Assembly: GCA_944386555.1 (NCBI GenBank)
Contig: CALXBN010000049.1
Span: 1 to 32,964 of the forward strand
Length of the DNA: 32,964 bases
Reading direction: 5' to 3'
Source: an uncultured Ruthenibacterium sp.
Lineage (GTDB): Bacteria; Bacillota; Clostridia; Oscillospirales; Ruminococcaceae
Each line of letters opens with the position of its first letter. The stretch's first letter is position 1. The position numbers and the translations under genes were made by a program. This document shows positions 15,741-21,458 of this stretch, one piece after another. The notes under the pieces were generated by a model that saw only the letters and a list, made by a program, of their open reading frames with translations, searched no databases and was not told the origin of the DNA.

Positions 15741-17651
15741 ATGGGCGAGGAGCTGATGGTACAGCCCGGTCAGGCGGTGTTCCGCAAGCAGCTGCTGGGC
15801 TTCAACCGTGCCCAGGTGCTGTCGTATATCGAACGCATCTCCAATGCCAACGCCGAAAAAGCCCGTGCGCTGGACGAAACCATCCGCCGCCTGCAAGAGG
15901 AGCTGGGCAATACCCGAAGCGACCGGGACGCCGTGGCCGAAAAGGCCCGCCAGGTGTGCCAGGAGCTGGACGCGGAGAAGCAGCGGGCCGAACAGGCTTT
16001 CCGCCAGGCTGCGCGCCTGCGGGAAGAAGTCAAAAAAGCGGCGGATGAAACATCCCTGGTGCGCGCCACGCTGCTGGCAAGGGAAAAAGAGAATACCGAG
16101 CTGAAGCGGGATAATTCCCGCCTGAACCAGACCATTGACAGCCTGACAGAGACCCTTGCCCAAAAGGAAGCCGATCTGCAGCAGGAAAAGCGCCAGGCTG
16201 AAGAGGACCGCCTGGCGGACCGTCAAAAGCTGCAGCAGCTGGAGGATGAGGCCCGCCGGAAGCTGGATGATGCCGATGCGCGCGCACAGGCGCTGCTGCA
16301 GGATGCCCAGGCTCAGGCGCAGCGCCGCCGCCAGGAGGCCGAGCAGGAAGCCCAGGTGATCGTGGCCCGTGCCAAAGGTGAACGGGTGCAGGCCCGTGCA
16401 CAGCTGGCGGGCGCGGCCGACGGCATTGCCGCCAGCATCACGGTGCTGCGGGCCCAGCTGGCAGATGTAGACGCCCGGATTAAGCAGGCCGCCGGCGATT
16501 TGGAGCGGGCCACCGACGGCCTGGCCGACGCATTGGACCTGGCGGCGCGGGATGCGGAGAACCTGGGCGCCCGTATGCGGCATTTTCCCGAAGGGGAGGC
16601 GGCCCGGCCTGCCGCAGCCCCGGCGGCAGACGCCCAGCGAAGGCAGATCCAGCAGGCTGCCCAAGAGGCGCGCCTGCGGGAGGAGGCCCGGCGCAGAGCG
16701 GCGGAGGAACAGGCGCGCCGCAGTGCCGAGGAAGCGGCCCGCTGCGCAGCGGCAGAGGAAGCGGCCCGTCAGGAGGCGGCGCGCCGTATGGCTGAGCAGG
16801 CCCGTTATGAAGAGGCCCTGCGCCGCAGCCAATACGAAGAACAGCTGCGCACCCAGCGCTACTATGAAGATATGGCAGCCGAACAGGCGCGCCACGCCCA
16901 GGCACAGCAGGAGCTGGAGCGCCGGCGCTATGGTTTCAGTTATCCGTATGCAGTGCCTTACCCCATGTATCCGGCCTGGCCGGGCGGTTATGGTTACGGG
17001 GCTTATGCGCCGGCTTACGCATCGCCGTATCCGCCTGCGCCGGCGGCTGCCGTGCCGCCGCTCTCGCCGGCCCAGGCAGTGCCGGCCTCTGCGCCGGCGC
17101 CGCAGCCGGCCCCGGCGGGCGAGCAGCCGGCAGCGGAAACGTCCGGAACGGGAACTGCCGGAACTTTGCACACAGAGGGGTACGGCCGGCCCCACATGCC
17201 CAGCGCCCATCCGTTTGATCCCTTTGCGGGCGCGCCGCATACGCCGCCTTATCCGGAAAGCGAGGCCCAGGCCAGGCAGATGCATGCGCCCATGGCGCCG
17301 CCGGCCCAACCGGCGGAACAGCCCTATGTGCCCGGCCCTACACCGGTGGCACCGGTGGCGTCTTTCAGCCAGCCGTACACGCCGCCCGCCGGGGCGGCGG
17401 ATGAAGCCCCCGGCGTGCAGCCCATGCCGACACAGGCTCCGCCTCCCAGTGCCCCTCTTGTGCCCGATGAAGGGCCGGTGATCATTCCGGAGACGGCCCC
17501 CATCCCCGATTTGAAGGCCAAGGACGCCGCTGCAGCTGCTCCGGCGCCCAGGCCGCACCCGGTGCGCCGCCAGCCCAAGCGTCCGGCGTCTCTGTCGGAT
17601 ACGTTGATCGACGGCATCAATGCACTGCTGGGCGGGAATCATAAGAAATAG
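15741..17651 (+). CDS. DivIVA-like coiled-coil protein with Pro/Ala/Tyr-rich tail
   Basis: This is a 636-residue protein. Residues about 10-35 (VFRKQLLGFNRAQVLSYIERIS) resemble the N-terminal membrane-binding domain of DivIVA/GpsB proteins. A long coiled coil follows (about 30-265). A second, very Ala/Arg/Glu-rich helical region spans about 290-395. The tail of about 240 residues is disordered and rich in Pro, Ala and Tyr (YGFSYPYAVPYPMYP), ending in a short basic segment and a predicted amphipathic LSDTLIDGINALLGG. Canonical DivIVA is about 160-260 residues and lacks such a tail. The frame is open to 15678, but ATG 15741 has AAGGGGGA 9 nt upstream. It follows ftsZ by 104 nt, where sepF, divIVA or related genes often lie. 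A polar or division-site scaffold role is inferred, not shown. Confidence 0.75.
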   Translation: MGEELMVQPGQAVFRKQLLGFNRAQVLSYIERISNANAEKARALDETIRRLQEELGNTRSDRDAVAEKARQVCQELDAEKQRAEQAFRQAARLREEVKKAADETSLVRATLLAREKENTELKRDNSRLNQTIDSLTETLAQKEADLQQEKRQAEEDRLADRQKLQQLEDEARRKLDDADARAQALLQDAQAQAQRRRQEAEQEAQVIVARAKGERVQARAQLAGAADGIAASITVLRAQLADVDARIKQAAGDLERATDGLADALDLAARDAENLGARMRHFPEGEAARPAAAPAADAQRRQIQQAAQEARLREEARRRAAEEQARRSAEEAARCAAAEEAARQEAARRMAEQARYEEALRRSQYEEQLRTQRYYEDMAAEQARHAQAQQELERRRYGFSYPYAVPYPMYPAWPGGYGYGAYAPAYASPYPPAPAAAVPPLSPAQAVPASAPAPQPAPAGEQPAAETSGTGTAGTLHTEGYGRPHMPSAHPFDPFAGAPHTPPYPESEAQARQMHAPMAPPAQPAEQPYVPGPTPVAPVASFSQPYTPPAGAADEAPGVQPMPTQAPPPSAPLVPDEGPVIIPETAPIPDLKAKDAAAAAPAPRPHPVRRQPKRPASLSDTLIDGINALLGGNHKK

Positions 17652-17771
17652 GATCCTGGGCTGCAGGAACGATTATACGCTTCAGCGGGAGACTTTATTG
17701 CTACAGAAGATCTTTGCTGCGGGAAATGGTGGGCCGCACAAAAGATATGTACAGAAAAGGAGAGATTTGTA

Positions 17772-18074
17772 ATGGCAAAAGAGCTGAATGCTGCCAATTT
17801 TGACGCGGAAACTGCTGCAGGCACTGTGGTGGTGGATTTCTGGGCCAGCTGGTGCGGCCCCTGCCGCATGCTGGCACCGGTGATTGAACAGCTGGCTGAT
17901 GAGCACAGCGAGGTCAAGGTGTGCAAAGTGAACATTGACGACGAGCCGGGCCTGGCCCAGCGCTTTGGCGTGATGAGCATTCCCACGGTGGTGTGCCTGA
18001 AAAACGGCCGGGAAACGGCCCGCAGCGTGGGCCTGGTGCCCCTGGAGAAGCTGACAGCTACGCTGGGCCTGTAA
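17772..18074 (+). CDS. trxA: Thioredoxin
   Basis: This 100-residue cytoplasmic thioredoxin reduces protein disulfides. The active site is WCGPC with C28 and C31, preceded by the usual VDFWASW strand, and the cis-proline loop SIPTVV is present. The length is normal for the family. AAAAGGAGAG precedes ATG 17772. The 120-nt gap upstream shows no clear promoter, so it may be read from the DivIVA-like gene. Two hairpins follow. Confidence 0.95.
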   Translation: MAKELNAANFDAETAAGTVVVDFWASWCGPCRMLAPVIEQLADEHSEVKVCKVNIDDEPGLAQRFGVMSIPTVVCLKNGRETARSVGLVPLEKLTATLGL

Positions 18075-18167
18075 TATGGCAGAAGCGGCCGGGATATCCG
18101 GGCCGAATTGTAAGTTTTTGAAAAAGGCGCGGGGAAAACTTTCCCAAAAAGGTTTCCCCGTAAATCC

Positions 18168-18197
18168 AAAAGCGCAGGCCAAAGCCTGCGCTTTTTT
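18168..18197. terminator. Intrinsic terminator after trxA
   Basis: AAAAGCGCAGGC pairs with GCCTGCGCTTTT around a 4-nt loop, with six T on the right. The A run on the left makes it potentially bidirectional. An earlier hairpin (GGGGAAA 18131-18137 with TTTCCCC 18153-18159) precedes it. Confidence 0.9.
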
Positions 18198-18274
18198 ACC
18201 TTTCAGGGGAAAATGGAGAAAGCACCGCACGCCGGCGCAAAGCGCGCGCCCTGCGGGCGACGGGCCCCGTTCTC

Positions 18275-18311
18275 CAAAACAAACAGCCGGCGCTGCACAA
18301 AGAGCCGGCTG
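18275..18311 (-). terminator. Terminator of the minus-strand operon
   Basis: On the minus strand a perfect 8-bp stem (CAGCCGGC with GCCGGCTG, 12-nt loop, plus positions 18284-18311) is followed by TTTGTTTT. It lies 29 nt past the stop of the last minus-strand gene. Confidence 0.8.
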
Positions 18312-18339
18312 TCCGCTGCTTTTTGATGAATCCCCCGGC

Positions 18340-18570
18340 TCACTGCCCGGCGCTGCTCCCTTTGCACCACAGGACGAGCCCTGCGGCAATCACCAGGATC
18401 GCCGCGGCCGCAGTACCCGCCCCAAAGGCGCCGGTTGCAAAAAACACCACAGCCAGGACGACCAGCAGCGCGCACCCCGCACCGGCAATGGCGCAGTTGA
18501 AGGGCACGGCCTGGAACTTGTGCAGGTCGCGGAAATAGACCGGGAACCGATCCGCCATCCATATGACCAT
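18340..18570 (-). CDS. Small membrane protein, unknown function
   Basis: This 76-residue protein has a short soluble N-terminus (ADRFPVYFRDLHKFQAVPFN) and two hydrophobic helices (about residues 30-48 and 52-68). I do not recognise a family. A GGAAAAGGAAG ribosome-site-like stretch lies about 10 nt upstream of ATG 18570; a second in-frame ATG four codons in (MADRF) is possible. It is the last gene of the minus-strand operon, 51 nt after the preceding gene, and a terminator follows directly. Confidence 0.6.
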   Translation of the reverse strand: MVIWMADRFPVYFRDLHKFQAVPFNCAIAGAGCALLVVLAVVFFATGAFGAGTAAAAILVIAAGLVLWCKGSSAGQ

Positions 18571-18621
18571 AGCGGCGCTTCTTCCTTTTCCGGATGTGTA
18601 CAGGCAAGGAAACAGGGCGGA

Positions 18622-18849
18622 TCACCGGCGGCGCTTGCAGCTTCGCCGCGTGCCCCGCAGGTAAATCCCTGCGGCCAGGGCCAGCAGGGTCAGAATGGCC
18701 GCCGCCTGCACCAGAGCGCCCGCCAGGGCGTACGCCAGCGCTGCAATGAACAGCAGTGCGGCGGTACACACGGTCACCGTGCGCCGCTTGGCCAAAAAGG
18801 CGGCAGCATCCCCCAGCCATTCCAGCAGGAATGTCAGCAGTCCTTCCAT
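18622..18849 (-). CDS. Small membrane protein with basic tail, unknown function
   Basis: This 75-residue protein has an amphipathic start (MEGLLTFLLEWLGDAAAFLAKRR), two hydrophobic helices (about residues 26-44 and 47-64) and a strongly basic tail (RGTRRSCKRRR). A good ribosome site (GGGGAGG) lies 7 nt before ATG 18849. It follows the HD-domain gene by 19 nt in the same operon. No family is recognised. Like the next gene it may be a membrane partner of the upstream enzymes, but that is only context. Confidence 0.62.
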   Translation of the reverse strand: MEGLLTFLLEWLGDAAAFLAKRRTVTVCTAALLFIAALAYALAGALVQAAAILTLLALAAGIYLRGTRRSCKRRR

Positions 18850-18868
18850 GGCAATTCCTCCCCGATTT

Positions 18869-19453
18869 TCACCGGCTGCGCACGGCGCTGGTCCCTTTTT
18901 CCAGCAGATAGGTGGCCTCCAGGTCCGCCAGGTGCAGCTTTACGGCGATGGGGTATTGGTCAAAGGCCTCGCTGATGGCGAAGCTGCCGCCCCGCACCGC
19001 GTCGTCAAAGCCGCCCATGTGCCAGCGGATGGCCATGGCCTCTGCGGGCTTCAGGCGGATGAACCGCTCGATCAGATACACGCTCTTTTCGCCGTGCCCG
19101 TAGGGGAAGGCGTCCCGCACGCTGTAGCTGGGCACTTTTTCCCACTGGCCGGTCTCGTCGTTTTTTACGTTGCGGAACCCCGGCTTGTAAAAATTGGCTT
19201 TGCACAAATCGTGCAGCAGCGAGACGATGGTGAAGGATTCCAGGCTGTCGCCTTCCTCCAGCCAGCGGGTGGTCATCACCCGGTATACGTTCAGGCTGTG
19301 CATCACCAGGCCGCTCTCGCAGGCGCCGTGAAAGCGTGTAGAAGCCGGCGCGGTATAAAAGTCGGTGCCGGCCAGCCACTCCAGCAGTTTGGAGGCACCG
19401 GGACGGGTGACGTTTTGGGTAAAAGCCTGCTCAAACTCCTGCCTGTAATCCAT
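18869..19453 (-). CDS. HD-domain phosphohydrolase
   Basis: This is a 194-residue cytoplasmic protein. The HD metal-binding signature is visible: H52 in MHSLNVY, H81-D82 in LLHDLCKAN, and a later Asp in HLADLEATY. HD proteins hydrolyse nucleotides or cyclic nucleotides; the substrate here cannot be read from sequence. Family members of this size in Firmicutes are annotated simply as HD or hydrolase proteins. ATG 19453 begins 1 nt after the stop of the upstream YdbC-like gene, so the two are translationally coupled and probably made in fixed ratio. Confidence 0.85.
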   Translation of the reverse strand: MDYRQEFEQAFTQNVTRPGASKLLEWLAGTDFYTAPASTRFHGACESGLVMHSLNVYRVMTTRWLEEGDSLESFTIVSLLHDLCKANFYKPGFRNVKNDETGQWEKVPSYSVRDAFPYGHGEKSVYLIERFIRLKPAEAMAIRWHMGGFDDAVRGGSFAISEAFDQYPIAVKLHLADLEATYLLEKGTSAVRSR

Positions 19454-19454
19454 C

Positions 19455-19679
19455 TCAGATCTCCATCTCGTCCAGGATGCCCTTCAGGATCGCCAGCTCG
19501 TCATGAGAAAGGCTGATGCCCTTGCCCATTTTGCTGTTGTCGGGCGCCCAGTCGCGGATGTCGTACTTGGGCTCGCGGCCGTTCCAGCTCACCATATTCA
19601 GCTGGCGTTCCCAGCCGTTTTTCGGGTTCTGGCTCAGCACAGCGATGCGCTCGGTAATTTCATAGGTAAATTCTGCCAT
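19455..19679 (-). CDS. ydbC: PC4/YdbC-family single-stranded-DNA-binding protein
   Basis: This 74-residue protein matches the bacterial PC4-like YdbC family, whose Lactococcus member binds single-stranded DNA as a dimer. Recognisable blocks are ITERIAVLS, GWERQLNMVSWNGREPKYDIRDW, and PDNSKMGKGISLS. The ATG at 19679 is chosen over an in-frame GTG three codons upstream, because the AAAGGAC ribosome site would be too close to the GTG. It is the first gene of the four-gene minus-strand operon, with its own promoter about 40-70 nt upstream. Confidence 0.88.
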   Translation of the reverse strand: MAEFTYEITERIAVLSQNPKNGWERQLNMVSWNGREPKYDIRDWAPDNSKMGKGISLSHDELAILKGILDEMEI

Positions 19680-19718
19680 CGGTTCCACCGTCCTTTACTG
19701 TGTCAGGTTCTGCCTTTC

Positions 19719-19747
19719 ATTGTAAACGAAAGCGTCACCAAATGCAA
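19719..19747 (-). promoter_or_regulatory. Promoter of the ydbC-HD operon
   Basis: On the minus strand TTGCAT (plus 19742-19747) and TACAAT (plus 19719-19724) are separated by 17 nt. It diverges from the tRNA promoter, whose -35 begins 36 nt to the right. Confidence 0.8.
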
Positions 19748-19782
19748 GTGTGGGCGCCGGGAAAAAAGATTGAAAAAAGGTA

Positions 19783-19811
19783 TTGACAAATGCACGGCGG
19801 ACGGATATAAT
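19783..19811 (+). promoter_or_regulatory. Consensus promoter of the tRNA-Gln/tRNA-Pro unit
   Basis: Perfect TTGACA (19783-19788), 17 nt, perfect TATAAT (19806-19811). A-tracts (GAAAAAAGATTGAAAAAAGG) lie directly upstream and look like an UP element, as at the promoters near the window end. Confidence 0.95.
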
Positions 19812-19841
19812 AATAAAGCACTCGCAGCGGCGGGTGCCTGA

Positions 19842-19915
19842 TGCGGAATTGTGTAATGGTAGCACCTGCGACTCTGACTCGTATTGTGAGGGTTCGAATC
19901 CTTCTTCCGCAACCA
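19842..19915 (+). tRNA. tRNA-Gln (anticodon CUG)
   Basis: A full cloverleaf can be folded. The acceptor is TGCGGAA with TTCCGCA, and the anticodon stem TGCGA/TCGTA surrounds loop CTCTGAC, giving anticodon CTG. The T arm is GAGGG/CCTTC with loop TTCGAAT. The discriminator is A, and CCA is encoded (19913-19915). It reads the CAG codon. A hairpin with a T run follows 1 nt after CCA. Confidence 0.95.
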
Positions 19916-19916
19916 G

Positions 19917-19945
19917 AACGGCGGCCACAGCGCCGCCGTTTTTTT
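19917..19945 (+). terminator. Hairpin plus T run between the two tRNAs
   Basis: AACGGCGGC (19917-19925) pairs with GCCGCCGTT (19932-19940) around a 6-nt loop; seven T run to 19945. The first base of tRNA-Pro is 19946. It has all the features of an intrinsic terminator, yet leaves no room for a second promoter. Confidence 0.8.
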
Positions 19946-20021
19946 CGGGGTGTAGCGCAGACGGTAGCGCGCTTGGTTCGGGACCAAGAGGCCAGGAGTT
20001 CAAATCTCCTCACTCCGACCA
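19946..20021 (+). tRNA. tRNA-Pro (anticodon CGG)
   Basis: The acceptor CGGGGTG pairs with CACTCCG. The D-arm block TAGCGCAGACGGTAGCGC is typical of tRNA-Pro. The anticodon stem CTTGG/CCAAG surrounds loop TTCGGGA, giving anticodon CGG. The T loop is TTCAAAT. The discriminator is A and CCA is encoded (20019-20021). It reads the CCG codon, which should be frequent in this GC-rich genome. Confidence 0.95.
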
Positions 20022-20026
20022 CGCCG

Positions 20027-20072
20027 AAAACCGCGCAGACAGGCCCAAAACGGCCTGCCTGCGCGGTTTTTT
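20027..20072 (+). terminator. Terminator after tRNA-Pro
   Basis: A long stem (CCGCGCAG and CAGGCC paired with GGCCTG and CTGCGCGG, one mismatch) is followed by six T at 20067-20072. The next 155 bases up to the pfkA promoter hold no gene that I can see. Confidence 0.9.
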
Positions 20073-20229
20073 CTTGCTTTTGCATTGTGCCCGGCATTTC
20101 CCTTGGAATGCCCGTTTTGCTCCCGGATCGCAGACCCAACTGCAGCTCCGCGCCCGGTTTTGGCGGCGACATCTTAGGGGACAGGGGCTTTCGCCGGTGC
20201 GCTGCCCGGCGGGCGGTCCGTTTTTTATC

Positions 20230-20259
20230 TTGTGCGTGCGGTGGGCAATGTGGTATACT
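20230..20259 (+). promoter_or_regulatory. Probable pfkA promoter (extended -10)
   Basis: TATACT (20254-20259) is preceded by TGG, giving an extended -10. A weak TTGTGC lies 18 nt upstream (20230-20235). It is the only promoter-like sequence before pfkA. Confidence 0.65.
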
Positions 20260-20342
20260 TAAAAAAAGATATGTGAAAACGCAGTACGAAAAAACGCAGG
20301 CCTCCGCACTGCGGCGGCCATGGCTGAAGGAGGTTTAAACCA

Positions 20343-21419
20343 ATGAAAAAACGTGTAGGGATCCTCACTTCCGGCGGCGATTGCCCGGGCTTGAATGCAA
20401 CCATCCGCGGTGCAGCCAAGGCGCTGTACCAGCGCTTCGGCGACGATGTGGAAATCATCGGCGTGCAGAACGGCTATGCAGGGCTGATCCATGGCGACTG
20501 GCGCGTGATGGAGCGGCATGAATTCTCCGGCATCCTTACCCGGGGCGGTACCATCCTGGGCACCAAACGCACGCCGTTCAAAATGATGAAAGTGGTGGAA
20601 GAGGACAATATCGACAAAGTGGCCGCCATGAAGAAAACCTATAAGGATGCTAAGCTGGATTGCCTGCTGTGCCTGGGCGGCAACGGCACCCACAAGACGG
20701 CCAATCTGCTGTCGGAAGAGGGGCTGAACATCATTGGCCTGCCCAAAACCATCGACAACGACATCTACGGCACGGATGTTACGTTCGGCTTCCACACCGC
20801 GGTGGACATCGCCACCGAAGTGATCGACCGCATCCATACAACCGCCACCAGCCACCGCCGGGTGATGGTGATTGAGCTGATGGGCAACAAGGCCGGTTGG
20901 CTGACGCTGTACTCCGGTATCGCCGGCGGCGCGGACATCATCCTGATCCCGGAGCTGCCCTACAATATTGAAAATGTTATCAAGGCCATCCAGCGGCGGG
21001 CCGACGATGGAAAGCTGTTCTCCATTCTGGCAGTGGCCGAGGGCGCCATCGACACCGCCGAGGCCGCTATGAAAAAGAAGGAGCGGGCAGCTTATCGCAG
21101 AGAAAAGGGGATCCGCACAGCCACCGACCGCATTGCCGCCCAGATCGAGCAGGCCACCGGTTTCGAGACGCGGGTATGCGTGCCCGGGCACATGCAGCGC
21201 GGCGGCAGCCCCTCGGCGTATGACCGGGTGCTGGCCACCCAGTTCGGCACCCATGCAGCCAAATTGGTAGAGGCCGATCAGTACGGTGTGGCCGTGGCCA
21301 TGAAAAACAACATCGTCACCACCAATCCGCTGAAAGAGATCGCCGGAAAAACCAAGTTGGTGCCGGAGACCTGCGATATGCTCACCGTGGCCCGGCGCAT
21401 GGGCATCAGCCTGGGCTGA
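20343..21419 (+). CDS. pfkA: 6-phosphofructokinase (mixed-substrate, PFK group III type)
   Basis: This 358-residue cytoplasmic glycolytic enzyme phosphorylates fructose 6-phosphate. The N-terminal TSGGDCPGLNA loop and the catalytic PKTIDND block (134-140, catalytic D138) are clear. So are the MGNKAGWL and GHMQRGGSPSAYDR blocks. The phosphoryl-donor site reads GGNGT (112-116): the residue after the variable N is Gly, as in ATP-using enzymes, while PKTIDND carries the Lys typical of PPi and group III enzymes. Classical ATP-PFKs have GGDGS and Streptomyces-type GGEGT, so Asn at this site is unusual. ATP use is the likelier prediction. AAGGAGG lies before ATG 20343. The next gene starts 39 nt later, probably in one operon. 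Confidence 0.94.
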   Translation: MKKRVGILTSGGDCPGLNATIRGAAKALYQRFGDDVEIIGVQNGYAGLIHGDWRVMERHEFSGILTRGGTILGTKRTPFKMMKVVEEDNIDKVAAMKKTYKDAKLDCLLCLGGNGTHKTANLLSEEGLNIIGLPKTIDNDIYGTDVTFGFHTAVDIATEVIDRIHTTATSHRRVMVIELMGNKAGWLTLYSGIAGGADIILIPELPYNIENVIKAIQRRADDGKLFSILAVAEGAIDTAEAAMKKKERAAYRREKGIRTATDRIAAQIEQATGFETRVCVPGHMQRGGSPSAYDRVLATQFGTHAAKLVEADQYGVAVAMKNNIVTTNPLKEIAGKTKLVPETCDMLTVARRMGISLG

Positions 21420-21458
21420 GGCCGGCTGCCCGGGGCTTGTAAGGGAGGCGCGCAGACC

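Noticed and set aside
15120..17642. 840-codon minus-strand frame opposite ftsZ and the DivIVA-like gene
   Set aside because: An antisense shadow that crosses the ftsZ terminator; the Arg/Gly/Leu-rich translation is typical of reversed GC-rich DNA.
18076..18975. 299-codon plus-strand frame after trxA
   Set aside because: It passes through the trxA terminator and lies opposite the minus-strand operon, which has a promoter, ribosome sites and a terminator.
19735..20172. Several frames overlapping the two tRNAs
   Set aside because: The tRNAs fold fully and have a consensus promoter; the frames only reflect tRNA sequence.
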